DNA of 64,000 bases from Calamus simplicifolius (GCA_900491605.1 UESW01004620.1:500971-564970); one strand, 5' to 3'; numbered from the stretch's first letter, positions 48,862 through 60,793 are shown. Translations and numbers: made by a program. Notes: generated by a model from the sequence alone, not told the origin.

Positions 48862-49895
48862 AAGCTGGCATGTTTGGCGTGACAACTCATATTTCCATAT
48901 AGTATTATGCGAAAGTTATGATATAATTAATTAATCATATAAAAAAAATTCAAACATAAATATGGTATCCTTATTTGATGAATAATATGATACAGCACAT
49001 GTTAATCATTTAATAAATTAATCGTGCGAGATTGATATGCTATAACTGCTCAATACGAATACACACAATATAATTAGTTTAACATAATCCACTTGATATA
49101 TCATCAACTAAATAGATTCTAAACGGATCATTTATGGATGATGGATCAATCTATGACATAATGCAATTATTTTATGCTATAATTATATCGATGTGTTTAC
49201 AATATTAACCAACTTAAGATTAACCTGAACCTACTTATTTCGTGTTGAATTCGAGTCATGTTCGTGTATTATGTTCAATTTTACCGCACTTATCTATATT
49301 GCTGAAGCTTAAAATATATTATTTCTTGAAAATAAATAAAATACTCCTCCACCTCTGCATTTTGGAATTTCAAGCCATTAAGTTGTGTGCCTCAATTCTT
49401 CTGTTTTAACCTAATTTGATGGAAACATAAATACTTTGAGGAAGTATTTAGTATAAAATAATTTATTCAAGATTATTGATGATCCTTAGGATCGCAATGA
49501 GATCATCTTATTTGATTGCATTAAGATGATTTTAAATGGTGGTAATCAAAGATTACCCTTGCTTCATATATCACCTCCTTTAAGGATGATCCTATTATTG
49601 TTCTCAAGGGCGGTGATCTAAGACCACTCAATTGCAATGATCTTGAACTAAAAATTGTATACAAAATATCCCTTAATTATAATAAATATATTATAATAGC
49701 AATAATTTATATATAATATGATATTGAAATCAACATATTATTATACTACAAATTTAATATAATGTATTATACTATATTTATATAATAATTTTGTTATTAT
49801 ATTACAATTTATTATTATAGTATAATACAATGTATATATCATACTATGTTATATTATATACTATATAATATATATATATTATATGATATAATTTA

Positions 49896-49950
<55 letters not shown>

Positions 49951-50368
49951 AATAAATATAAATATAATAAAAGAAATTTTGATATTTTATAGTTAGTAAT
50001 CTTGAATTTTTATAGCATATCAACATAGTGATATTAGTTCATCATTGCTATTTAATTACTATAATTGAGGATTAGATCACCTTAGAATTAAGATTACCAG
50101 CAATCCAAGATCAGTGGGGTGATTCTGAAATGATCACCAAAAGCATTATAAGGATGATTTAGGCAAGGCCAATGAATATATGGCAGTATGTCATAATCCT
50201 ATATAAATTTATCACATTCTAGGATTGATGTACCAATTGAACTGTAAGTGCACCTGTTAATGTGTGATGGAGCATTGTGAGTCTTTTCAGCATGCAGTTA
50301 TGTCATAGCATTAACTTGTTATCAACCAGCCATTGTTGAGCTTTCAAAACCTTCCATATCAGCGTTTG
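48862..50368. other. AT-rich intergenic region before the Tat element
   Basis: No gene. It includes a long (AT)n tract at 49897-49944 inside a 49640-49970 AT block, and repeated GATGAT/GATCATC words between 49470 and 50165 that hint at a decayed inverted-repeat element without clear ends. Confidence 0.5.
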
Positions 50369-51060
50369 TGATGCGGGCAAATCAACCGTGTTGAACGACG
50401 GGCATGCTGAGGTTTATCGTGGGCTTTCAAGTGGGATGGAGGGGTCATCTCCCTTCTTCGGAACCCTGCAAGAAGTCCCCGGCCGGTGTTCCCGGTGAGG
50501 ACCCTCCGACGCTCAAGTTAGTAAACTTGTCGCTCAGTTCTCTAGTAGTGAGATAGGAGTTGAGAGATAGGGAGAGAGAGAGATCCCCTGCATTGAGCTC
50601 GGATCCTCTTCTTATACCTGTCTGGGGGGTCCCGCTTACCTCGTTCCGTTGGAACCGTCGAATCTTCCTCGTTGGGATAAGTTTCTCTGAACAGCAAGTG
50701 GTTAAGCCGTTGCTGGATGAGGGCCGCTTGTAGCGGTAACTGCCGAGTGTGCTAGCACTTGCCCGTGATTTCAGTGAGCGAGGTACACGGCAATAGACCT
50801 CGAATCACGGGATTGTTGCCTGAGACGGGTCATTGTGCATGCGAAAAAGGCATCAAGTTAGGACCGAAGCCGTTGTTGGAAGCCGGAGCCAGAGGCCGTC
50901 GCTGGAGGCCGTCGCTGGAGGCCGGAGCCAAAGGCCATCGCTGGAGGCCGGAGCCAAAGGCCATCGCTGGAGTTCTATTTCTGGGTTTTCCTGTCACATC
51001 ATTATTTTCAGAAATCGTGCAAAAGATAATACCACCCAGAGGAAACGGCCAGCCGTATCA
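50369..51060 (-). repeat. 3' LTR of the Tat element
   Basis: 692 bp. In plus orientation it starts TGATGCGGGCAAATCAACCG and ends CCAGCCGTATCA. It contains a short tandem repeat of GCTGGAGGCCGGAGCCAAAG type (50880-50970), with about 15 bp more than in the other LTR. Confidence 0.95.
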
Positions 51061-51076
51061 GATGCCCCCTGCCCCT
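51061..51076 (-). promoter_or_regulatory. Polypurine tract of the Tat element
   Basis: On the minus strand AGGGGCAGGGGGCATC lies directly before the 3' LTR (TGATACGG). This is the expected site for plus-strand priming, and it shares GGGGGCATCTGAT with the intronic element. Confidence 0.85.
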
Positions 51077-51315
51077 GAGATGGGTGAGCGCACAATCACC
51101 CACGAAAGGGGTGTTAATATCCTCTGGGCGGCCGATTTTCGCGCCATCATTTCGTCTGTCCGGGCTATTGGGATTGGAGAGGATTTCCCTCAAGTAGTGA
51201 GTCACAAAAGGCGAGCGTCATCATTGTGGTAAGGCCAACGCCATCTCTCTATTGGTGGAGCTTTTCATGTTTTCGCGCCGGTAGGCCGCCGAAGCGCCTT
51301 CCATTTGAAGGTGGA

Positions 51316-51365
51316 CACGTGGCCAGAACGGACGGTCGTGGGATGATTTGAAATGGGGCTATAAG
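51316..51365 (+). promoter_or_regulatory. Candidate promoter of the antisense ORF (G-box and TATA)
   Basis: CACGTG at 51316-51321 and TATAAG at 51360-51365 lie about 150 bases before the antisense-ORF ATG, outside the LTR. A pyrimidine-rich leader follows. Confidence 0.5.
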
Positions 51366-51509
51366 AGGAAAAAATCGTCCTTATCCTCCCATCCTCCTTT
51401 CTCTTACGCTACTGCTTCCTCTCGAGTCCGCAAGCGTCCATCCGCCTCCCGTGTTTGTTCTCTCCTCGTGCTCCTTCGATCCTAGCTCAAGTTTTTCAGG
51501 TTAGTCTCC

Positions 51510-53949
51510 ATGGCTTCCTCGCCTTCTTATTCCATTTCCGATTTCGGGGGGTATTCCCCTACCCCTTCTCAAACTTCTGCTTCCTTATCAAGCCAGTGGT
51601 CTACCCCCTCCTCTAATCATTCCTTGTCAGAACGGTGGCCGGTCAGACGCCCCGTAGCCGGGAGTCATCTGACCGGCGGGTGGATTTTCGCCCGAAGCCG
51701 TCCGACGGCTGCTGGTCCTTCCAGTGCCATCAAGGAGTCCCCCGAAGGGACTGCTTCCACTATGTCTGCTCAAGACATAGTAAATCTGAAAGCTAAGTAT
51801 AGCTTTCCGCCAAACCTTTGTCTGTTCTACCCTGCTCCTAATGACAGGGTAACCTCTTCCCATCCCGGAAGAGTTTCCTTGTACAGAGCCTTCTTTAAGG
51901 TCGGACTTCGACTACCTATCCACCCTTTCATCCTTAATCTCTGGACCGATATTCTCTAACGCCTTCCCAGTTAGTTCCTAACTCAATCCAAACCATCGCT
52001 GGCTTTCTGGTTCTCTGTCACCTGCAAGGCATAGAGGCCAGCATCTCCTTATTCTGTAGCTTTTATACCCTCCACAAGCAATCAGGTTGGTGGTCCTTCA
52101 CCCCTAGGTCCAATAGGATCCTTAAGTTGTACCTTCCTACCTCCGTTAAAGGGTGGAAGGATAAGTTCTTTTTTGCTGATATCGATGGGGTGCGCGGAAG
52201 CTAGGGGATACCCAACATTGATGCCAATAGGGATTCTTCCATCCTTCCAAGAGATCGAATGGCATTCGGGCAGCTTCTGACTGCCGATGTCCCTCGATGC
52301 AATAAGCTTCTAGCCGATGAAAACCTTCGTCTCACCGGCTTAATTCCTTCGGATGGTGAGCACTTGATTACTCACCTTTTTTTTACTTTATTATTATTAT
52401 TATTATTATTTATTTATTTTTCTCACGCCTTTATAGGGATGGCGCCATCGCTTCGCGAGCTCAGGCAGGCGGCCACTAAGAAGAGAAAGGCAACGGGGAA
52501 TGAGTCCCTTGCCGAGAGGAGGGCCATTGCCAAAATCCCAAGGAGGGCCGACGCGGGGAGGGCCGATGCGGGAAGGGCTGACGCTGGAGGGGCTAGAGTT
52601 GTGAAGCCCCTGCGCGCTAAGATTTTGAAGAAGGCTGACACTGGAAGAGCCGACGCTGGTGAGGCCGACGCTAAAAGGGCCAAAGTGGTGAATCCCCCGT
52701 ATGTGTGCGAGGCAGCCAGAGCCCAAGCCGACGAGCCCGCCAAGAAAGACACGGTAAGGGCCGATGCCGGCGAGAAAGTCGGGCGGAGCCAAATAGGAGA
52801 AAGAAGATCATCTTCAGTTCCAGCTCCTCCTGTCATCCTGCTCGATCCTTCTCCTGAGCAGGTCGCAAAAGTGCCGTCACCCTCGCCCGAAGCCGTGGAG
52901 ACGGAGCAAGTCCCTGCAACAATAGGGCCAACTCCCGCAGCTATCCTGCCCTCCGTAGGGGCAACAACCGAAGCGCCTCCACCAGCCAAGGGGCCAGAGG
53001 CAGCAGAGTCGGAGGCAGAATCCTCCTCCGCGGCTCCCGTGCCAAGGGAAAGGAGGGGCGTCGACCCTTCTTTCCAATCACTATTGGCGAACCACAGTCG
53101 CTGGGCCGAGCGGGCCTTAGATGAAGCATCTGTGGTGGAGGTGCAAGAGTTTCTCTGGCATCAAGGGAGAGCCACCTTCTTTCGCGAGGCGTCTGTGGCA
53201 CATCTCTGGGTGAGCCTTTGCTCCATTATCATTTTTCCTCTTTGTTTCGTTTGTTTTATTTTGCTTTTTAACATTGACGTTCCATTCAGGCACTAAACTC
53301 TCTGATCGCCATGAGGGAACTTTGGATCCTGAGTGATGCTGCTCTCGACCAGTCGCGGGAGGAGATGCTATCACTCCAGGCCAGGGCAGAAAAGGCAGAG
53401 ATGGCTTTGGAGGATACCTGGGCCACCCTAAAGGGCGAAATCGAAGCCATCCGGCTGAGAGCTGAGAAGGTCGAGTATGCGCTGGAAGTTGCCCAGCGTC
53501 GTGCGGCCAATGAGCTGGATAATGCTCAGGCAGCGGAGGAAAGGCAAAGGATGGCCGAGGAGAGGCTGGAGGTGGTGGAATCAGAAATGCGCGTCTTGAA
53601 GACTCGATTGGATTCACCTCCATTGAAATAGACGCAGCCAAAGAGGTCGCCCGCCAGTCCGATACCAAGATTGCCGACTTGGAGGCGGCGGTGACTGAGG
53701 CCAAGAGGGAGGCCGTCGAGTCTGAGCGAAAAGCCCTTGAGGCGGAGAAAAGAGCTGCAGAGGCCGTAGAGGATTTTAGGAAGTCTAAAGCCTTTGATAA
53801 GGAGCTAGCCGAATCGGCAGCGTTTGCTTACGATGCCGGCTTCCAAGACTGCAAGAAAAAAAATCTAAGAACTCTACGACCTCAAGGATATTAAAGGGCT
53901 GAAGCCAGATGATGTCCCTGAAGACGATGACCCGGCCTCAAATGACCCT
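51510..53949 (+). pseudogene. Antisense ORF of the Tat element (gypsy-type putative transposase/gag-like protein), decayed
   Basis: On the plus strand, opposite to gag-pol. Visible exons are 51510-52355, 52437-53209 and 53290 to about 53949, with GT-AG introns of 81 and 80 bp; the first is frame-neutral. The N-terminal part (SLYRAFFKVGLRLPIHPF and, after a frame change near 51950, a GWKDKFFF block) resembles the Pfam family 'putative gypsy type transposon' (PF04195). The middle has RADAG repeats and proline/alanine-rich low complexity. The last exon is a long Glu/Ala/Lys/Arg coiled coil. Breaks: frame change near 51950, TAG at 52202-52204, frame changes near 53615 and in an A-run near 53862. 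It ends DDDPASNDP. Function unknown. Confidence 0.75.
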
Positions 53950-54179
53950 TAGTATTTTTTTATTTTTATTTTTTTATTGCTCTAAGCTCGACTCAGGTCG
54001 GCAATTTTGTAAACTTTTTTAGCCATCAATGAATGTTTTAACCCTCATCGCGTGCCTTTGGTTATAATCAGCTTTAGCTGTGTAAGTTATCGCGAATCAC
54101 CAACCAATGGTGCCTCGTTAGATAGGTCGCGCAAAATGTGATTGTGCACCGAAACATTGTCCCGAATTACCGATGCAGG
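53950..54179. other. AT-rich spacer after the antisense ORF
   Basis: 230 bp, T-rich at first (likely the antisense transcript's 3' UTR), leading into the minisatellite. No coding signal. Confidence 0.5.
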
Positions 54180-55340
54180 AAGCCAGTCTTTAGTTCCGAC
54201 GCGGAGAGCCGTCGTTAGTTACTGACGCGGGGCCGGCCGTTAGTTGCTGATGCGGGGCCGGTCTTTAGTGGCCGACGCGGAGCCGGTCTTTGGTGCCGAC
54301 GCGGAGCCGGTCTTTAGGTTCGACACGGAGCCGGTCTTTAGATCCGACGTAGAGCCAGTCTTTAGTGCCGACGCAGAGTCGGTCTTTGGTGCCGACGCGG
54401 AGCCAGTCTTTAGTGCCGACGCGGAGCCGGTCTTTGGTGCCGACGCGGAGCCGATCTTTAGGTCCGACGCGGAGTCGGTCTTTAGTGCCGACGTGGAGTT
54501 GGTCTTTGGTGCCAACACGGAGCCGGTCTTTAGTGCCGATGCGGAGCCAGTCTTTGGTTGCCGACGTGGGGCCGGCCTTTAGTGGCCGACGCGGAGCCGG
54601 TCTTTGGTGCCGACGCGGAGCCGATCTTTAGTGCCGATGCGAGCCGGTCTTTGGTTGTAGACGCAGGGCCGGCCTTTAGTGGCCGACGCGGAGCCGGTCT
54701 TTACTGCCGATGCGGAGCCGGTCTTTACTACCGACACGGAGCCGGTCTTTAGTTGCCGATGCGGAGCCGGTCTTTGGTGCCGACGCAGAGCCGGTCTTTA
54801 GTGTCGACGCGAAGCCGGTCTTTAGTTACCGACGCGGAGCCGGTCTTTGGTACCGATGCGGAGCTGTTTTTGGTTGCCGATGCGGGGCTGGCCTTTAGTG
54901 GCCAATGCGGAGCCGGTCTTTAGTGCCGACGTGGAGCCGGTCTTTAGGTCCGACACGGAGCCGGTCTTTAGTTTTCGACGTGAAGCCGGTCTTTGGTGCC
55001 GATATGGAGCCGGTCTTTAGTGCCGACGCGAAGTCGGTCTTTAGTTATCGACGCGGAGCTGGTCTTTGTTGCCGACACGGAGCCGGTCTTTAGTTGCCGA
55101 CGCGAAGCCGATCTTTAGTTGCCGACGCGGAGCTGATCTTTGGTGCGACACGGAGCTGGTCTTTAGTGCCGATGCGGAGCCGTCTTTGGTTGCCGATGCG
55201 GGGCCGGCCTTTAGTGGCCGACGCAGAGCTGGTCTTTAGTGCTGATGCGAAACCGGTCTTTAGTTACCGATGCGGAGCCGATCTTTGGTGCCGACGCGGA
55301 GCCGGTCTTTAGTTGCCGACGCGAAGCCAGTCTTTATTGG
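54180..55340. repeat. 24-bp minisatellite, about 48 units
   Basis: The unit starts GCCGACGCGGAG and ends CCGGTCTTTAGT, with variants at a few positions (TTTGGT, CGATGC, GCCTTTAGTGG). It is rich in CpG. As 24 bp is eight codons, every plus frame stays open for long stretches (reads as ADAEPVFS). It is not a gene. It lies between integrase and the antisense ORF. Confidence 0.95.
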
Positions 55341-55439
55341 CGAGCATACTCACTCAAAAATAATGCTAACATTTCGAACATCAATCTGTCAAGTAGATTC
55401 AAATTAATGAAGATAGCACCTTACTGATAATACCGGCGT

Positions 55440-56650
55440 AAATTGTTGACGTTCCAGATGCGAGGAAGCGGTTTTCCGTCTAGCTCTTCCACTTTGTATG
55501 CCCTGTGGTAAAGTACCTCCTTGACATGGTATGGTCCTTCCCATTTCGGTTCCAGCTTGCCCCCCTATGTTGGTTTTGATACTTCAGCTCTTCGCAGAAC
55601 GAGATCTCCGGAGTGGAACATCTTGGATCGTACTCGAGCATTATAGTATTTGGCCGCTCGCTGACGGAAAGCCGCCATGCGAAGCTGTGCTTGGTCTCAC
55701 AATTCTTCCACTAAATCTAGATCGGCTCGCAGCTGGTTTGAGTTGCTTTCTTCGTGGTATAATTCTGTCCGGGGACTGGGGACTCCTATCTCCACCGGAA
55801 TGACTGCTTCGGTCCCAAAGACCAGGCTGAAAGGAGTTTCCCCAGTTGGGGCTCGCAGCATCGTGTGGTAGGCCCACAGTACACTGGGGAGTTCCTCCAC
55901 CCAGCACCCTTTGCAGCCATCTAGCCGAACCCTGAGCCCTTGGAGGATGATGCGATTGGTCACCTCAGCTGCACCGTTGGTTTGGGGGTGCCCCACAGAG
56001 GTGAATCGATGATGGATGCCCAGGCCATCGCAGAATTTTCGGAAGGCCGTGTTGTCAAACTATCGGCCGTTGTCAGTAACGAGGGTGTGCGGTAGCCCAA
56101 ACCGGTACACCATAGACTTTCAGAAGAAAGTCCTTATTTTAACCTCCGTGATCTTAGCGAGAGCCTCCGCCTTGATCCACTTGGTGAAATGGTCGACGGC
56201 CACCACTAGGAACTTGCGTTGTCCGGAGGCTGAAGGGAACAGTCCCAGGATGTCCATGCCCCACTGTGCGAAGGGCCAGGGTGCAGCCAGGAGGGTTAGC
56301 TGGGACGTCGGTTGATGTTGAATGTTGGCATGGTGTTGGCAGCTGTCGCACCTCTTGACAAGTTCGGATGCATCCTCCTTCATTGTCAGCCAGTAATACC
56401 CCTGCCGTAGGGCTTTGTATGCAAGAGCTCTGCCCCCTAGATGGCTTCCACATATACCTTCATGTATCTCTCGCAGAATATAATTAGCTTTGGTGGGACC
56501 GACACACCTGAGAACTGGGTATGAGAACGACCTTCGATAGAGCTTTCCCTCCACTATGAAAAGTTTTGGGGCCCGTCTTTTAAGTTTCCTGGCCTCGGCA
56601 GGGTCTTCTGGGAGGGTACCCTCGGTAAAGTACCGGACATAGGCATCCAT
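55440..56650 (-). pseudogene. Integrase of the Tat element, with stops
   Basis: Minus strand, reading from 56650 down. An H2C2 zinc-binding region (YYWLTMKEDASELVKRC..C) is followed by the catalytic core (WGMDILGLFP for the first Asp, LVTDNGR for the second, HPQTNGAAEVTNR with the Glu) and a basic C-terminal part ending near 55440. In-frame stops at 56120-56122 (TGA), 56060-56062 (TAG) and 55697-55699 (TGA) break it. Role when intact: joining cDNA ends to host DNA. Confidence 0.9.
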
Positions 56651-56680
56651 CCAGGAAGGCTCCTACTCAATTGGTAGAGT

Positions 56681-57199
56681 TTATCTTGATACGTCAATAC
56701 TCGGGGCTTCTAAATGCTCCACATAAGATCTTCCCAGCATCCCATCAGCTGAGGTGGTAAGATGGGATAAGGCGTCGGCTCTAGCATTCTCCTGTCGAGG
56801 GATGTAGCTGATGCTAAAGTAAGCCAAGGGAGAAGCTAGCGATTGCACCATACATAAGTAGCGGGACATGATGGGATCCCTTGCTTCATATTCCCTTGCG
56901 ATTTGGCCAGCGACCAGTTGGGAGTCGGTGAACGCCCTAAGGCGTTTCACCCCAAGCTCTTGAGCTAATCTCATCCCGGACAGCAAAGCTTCATATTCTG
57001 CATGATTATTAGTGGATGGGAAGAGGAAGCGGACTGCACACTCAGTTACAACTCCATTCGAGTTGGCCAAGATTAGGCCTGCTCCGCTCCCTTGAGAATT
57101 CGATGCCCCATCTACATGAAGGATCCATTCATCATCACTGGTTCCGAGGGGCTGAGTGTTTGTAGAAGGTTCTTCAGTTGCTCCTCTCCCCAAGTGCAT
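56681..57199 (-). pseudogene. Second RNase H domain (aRNH) of the Tat element
   Basis: Minus-strand frame with the acidic residues of an RNase HI fold: ILHVDGASN (Asp), NNHAEYEALL (Glu), AFTDSQLV (Asp), and an ENARADALSHL motif near the C-terminus (last Asp). It lies between the ordinary RT-linked RNase H and integrase. The dual RNase H is a recognised trait of the Tat lineage, the second being of archaeal/plant-like type. It is joined to the upstream frame by a frame change near 57170 and ends in TAA at 56681-56683. Confidence 0.85.
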
Positions 57200-58409
57200 T
57201 CGATCAAAAAATCCGCCAAGACTTGAGACTTCATGGCCGACCGGGGGCGAAAAGACAGATTGAATTCCTCCAACTTAAGGGCCCACCTTGCCAGCCGGCC
57301 GAAAGTATCCGGGCAAGCGAGAACTATCTTCAGAGGTTGGTCCGTGATCACCGCGATCGGGTGGGCTTGGAAGTATGGCCGCAGATGTTGGGCAGACACG
57401 ATCAATGCGAGGATAATCTTCTCCATCTTCGAGTACCTGGTCTCGGCATCGTGGAGCACCTTGCTTGTGTAGTATACTGGCCTTTGCGTGCCATTGGTGT
57501 CCACGCGGACCAGCACAGAACTAACGGCTTCAGGAGAGGCCACGAGGTATAGAAGGAGTTCTTCTCCATCTATTGGCTTGGCTAGCAGCGGCGGGGTAGA
57601 CAAGAATTCCTTTAACCCCTCGAACGCCTCTTGACATTCTTTCGTCCATTCGAATTCATTGACCTTGCGGAGTGCCTTGAAGAAAGGTAGGCACCTCTCA
57701 GTGGACTTGGACAGGAAGCGACTTAAGGCAGCCACCCTTCCCGTCAGGCGTTGTATTTCCTTCTTGTTGGTGGGAGGCCTCATGTCCAAGATGGCTCGAA
57801 CTTTGTCCGGGTTTGCCTCGATCCCCCGCCGGGTTACCATGAAACCCAAGAACTTTCGGCTGTCACCCCAAATGCACACTTGCATGGGTTCAGCTTCATC
57901 TGGTACCGACGAAGGTTATCGAAAGTCTCTGCTAGGTCCGCTAAATGGTCTGTGGTGTGGACACTCTTTGTCAACATGTCATCCACGTACACTTCCATGT
58001 TGCATCCTATCTGGCCTTCGAAGACTTTGTTCATCAGTCTTTAGTAGGTGGCTCCCGCGTTCTTTAGCCCAAAAGGCATTACCCTATAGCAGTACAACCC
58101 CTTCTTAGTTATGAAGGAGGTAGCTTCTTCATCCGTCGGATTCATTTGGATCTGGTTGTACCCGGAGAAAGCATCCATGAAGCTAAGGACCTCATGACCG
58201 GATGTAGTATCCACCAGTTGATCGATCCGGGGTAGGGGAAAGCTATCCTTAGGGCATGCTTTGTTGAGGTCGGTGAAATCCACGCACATTCTCCAGCTCC
58301 CATTGGTCTTACGGACCATCACCACGTTGGCCAACCATTCGGGGTAATGAACCTTCCGAATATGGCCTGCAGCCGTTAACTTGCGGACTTCTTCGTCGAT
58401 AGCCTTCTA
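57170..58409 (-). pseudogene. Reverse transcriptase and first RNase H of the Tat element
   Basis: Minus strand. RT blocks include WRMCVDFTDLNKACPKD, MDAFSGYNQI, VMPFGLKNAGATY and the catalytic YVDDM at about 57970. RNase H follows (LLYLVASPEAVSSVL, YYTSKVLHDAETRYSKMEK, ITDQPLK). Breaks: TAG at 58407-58409, TAA at 58041-58043 inside RT, and a one-base frame change near 57860-57885. The copy therefore cannot make RT as one chain. Confidence 0.92.
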
Positions 58410-59246
58410 TCTATCTGGAGCGAAGTTTCTTTTCTTCTGTTGGACCAGCCGACACTCTGGCCTGAGGTTGAGCCGATGGGTGATCACTTCCTTGGGGACA
58501 CCCGGCATGTCTGAGGATGACCATGCAAAGACGTCGGTATTGACACGCAGGAATGCGAGAAGTCGATCACGTGCCTCCTCTGGAAGCAACACCCCCACCT
58601 GGACAGTCCTTGCCAAGTCATCCCCCAAGGGGAGGGTCAGGAGGTGTTCGGCTGGCTCTCCCCTCCTTCTCAGCTCCCGGGGATCGAGCGGCTCAGAGGC
58701 TATTGCCGACGCCGCTTCCAGCGGGCTGGAAGACAAATGATAGCAGAGCGGTGGTGGGCTTTGCTCCCCTTTCATCTCTCTGACTCCTTCATCGGTGGAG
58801 AACCTTACCAATAACCTCTTAGTAGAGATTACGGCATCTAGCAGATTCAACCATGGTCTCCCTAAGATAGCGTTATAAGCCAGCGGGACCCGGACCACCA
58901 AGAAATTTATAACTACGGTGCTTTGACGTGGAGGGGTTCCAGCCGTGACTGGGAGGGCGATCTCCCCCTCAATGCTCACCGAGTCTCCAATGAAGCCCAT
59001 TAGAGGCGCAGCGACGGGTTGGAGGGAAGACTTCGATAGATTCATCCGAATAAAAGCCTCGTAGCTCAAAACATCCACCGAACTTCCACTATCAACTAAA
59101 ATTCTTTTTACAGGATGTTTGGCTATAGTCATGGATATAACGACACTGTCGTCATGCTTATTAACTACCCCCTCTAAATCCTTTCCAAAGAAAGGAATTA
59201 CAGAATATATTACCTCTCGCTGCCTCTTTGAACCTCCATCTGCCCC
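58410..59246 (-). pseudogene. Aspartic protease and linker of the Tat element
   Basis: Minus-strand frame in phase with gag, with no stop between 59246 and 58410. The retropepsin active site is VDSGSS at about 59090; YNAILGRPWLNLL is the conserved flap-distal motif. A linker of about 110 residues leads to RT. The reading is uninterrupted here, so protease itself looks intact. Confidence 0.88.
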
Positions 59247-60793
59247 CTAGGAAATCATAGCTATGGTCTTCTCCGTTGGAGCATTGTCCATGCCGGGCGG
59301 AAGTATTGGAGGCACCGGCGGACCTGAAGTGGGAAGGTTTCCCCTTTGAATGAATTTGCCCAGGTGACCCTGCTGAACCAGCTCTTCAATGGCATTCTTC
59401 AGATGGTGGCAGTCCTCGGTATCGTGATCATAGTCCCGGTGGTACCGGCAGTAAAACTCCTTGTTGCGGGGGGTTCCAAATTTCAAGGGAGCCGGACGCT
59501 TGAAATAAGGTTCCTCCTCGATCTCTAGTAGAATATGAGATATAGGAGCCATGAGGGGAGTGAATTGCTCCTTAGAAATAAGCGTCTGTGGTCGACGATC
59601 TGGGCGGTGAGGAGGCTCAGGCTTCTGGGGTCGTGCTCCGGCATGATCAGTAGGCGGTGGTTCCTTACTGGTGTTCTTGTCAGCTTCCCTCCTGAAAGAA
59701 TCCGCCTCGTCGGCGCTGATGTACTTTTGTGCCCGACTCAAAAGCTCGGCATAAGAACTCGGAGGCTTCTTGTCCACGGAATAGGCGAACCTGGAGGGAT
59801 GGAGTCCTCGTTTTAATGCCAAAGTGGCTACAGAATCTTCCAGGTTGTATACCTCCAACGCTGCTTCCTTAAACCGAGCAACAAAATCCTTCAAGGTCTC
59901 GCCACTCCTCTGCTGAACAGCAAATATGCTATCAGCCACTCGTGGGATCTTTCGGCAAGCATCAAAGTGGGTCAGGAAAGATCGCTCGAGTTGCCGAAAT
60001 GAATTGATACTGCATGGAGGCAGGCGGGAATACCACGCACGTGCCGCCTTGCGAAGGGTGGCTAGAAAGGCGACACATAAGAGGGAGTCTGTCGCTCCCT
60101 GGACCTGCATGAGGACCTTGTAGCTCTCCAGGTGGTCCAGTGGGTCCGTCGTGCCATCGTACGGGTCCAGTTGGGGGAGACGGAAGCGGGGCAGGACCGG
60201 TTCCTCCATGATACGTTGGAAAAGTGGGGGGCGATACTCATAGTCCGTCCCGTGAGGGTTAGCGATCCGGCGGCTAAGCTCCTCCAACCGTCGATGATAC
60301 TCATCGAGCCGTTGCTCGGCCCGACGGGTAGTTTTCCTGAGGGTGCCATCTCGAGATGAATTGGAAGAAGAAGCCGAAGAAGATCATCGGCGTAAGGAAC
60401 GCACCCATCTGGACTCTCTCTCCTCCGGTCGGTAGTGGGAACGACCGGAGTGGCGAGAGGGGGACCGCCGTCGATTCGAGGCCCCTCGGCGATGAGGTTC
60501 AGGGGGTGAGCGACGGGAGACCTCAGGTGGGGTCCCACCTTGGTGAGACTGAACTGTCCCCCGCACCCCTTCATCGAGCGTAGAGGGTTGAGGTGCAGCA
60601 GCCAAACAATGTTCTTGCAGTCCCCGTACCATTGTCATCAGGTCCTGGACCTGGTGAGCCAGAACCTCGAGCCGGTCAGGCCGGCTTATCTGTGCAGGGG
60701 CGGAACATGGAGGTTGGCCTCCGATTGCTTAGCCCATGGAATGCGCTCCGCGGCTTGACTGGAGGAAGCCTCTTGTGCTCGTGTAGTCACCAT
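59247..60793 (-). pseudogene. Gag of the Tat element
   Basis: The likely start is ATG at 60793 (MVTTRAQEAS). A stop (60686-60688) with frame change and a TGA at 60384-60386 break the N-terminal third. From 60383 to 59247 the frame is open: a retrotransposon gag core (AFLATLRKAARAWYSRL, FVARFKEAALEVYNL), an Arg/Pro-rich part and a Cys/His cluster (FYCRYHRDYDHDTEDCHHL) in place of a standard zinc knuckle. The closing TAG at 59247-59249 is in frame with protease, so gag and pol would be one frame apart only by this codon. Confidence 0.9.

Noticed and set aside
50759..51232. 157-residue plus-strand frame across the 3' LTR and beyond
   Set aside because: It is LTR sequence with a short GCTGGAGGCC repeat; the frame continues by chance into the element.
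52406..53704. Large minus-strand frames opposite the antisense ORF
   Set aside because: They are shadows of the GC-rich plus-strand exons. The plus strand has the coiled coil, family-like blocks and splice sites.
54244..55312. Series of plus-strand frames reading ADAEPVFS-type repeats
   Set aside because: They are only the 24-bp minisatellite read in frames it cannot close. There is no non-repeat part, and starts and stops fall at unit variants.
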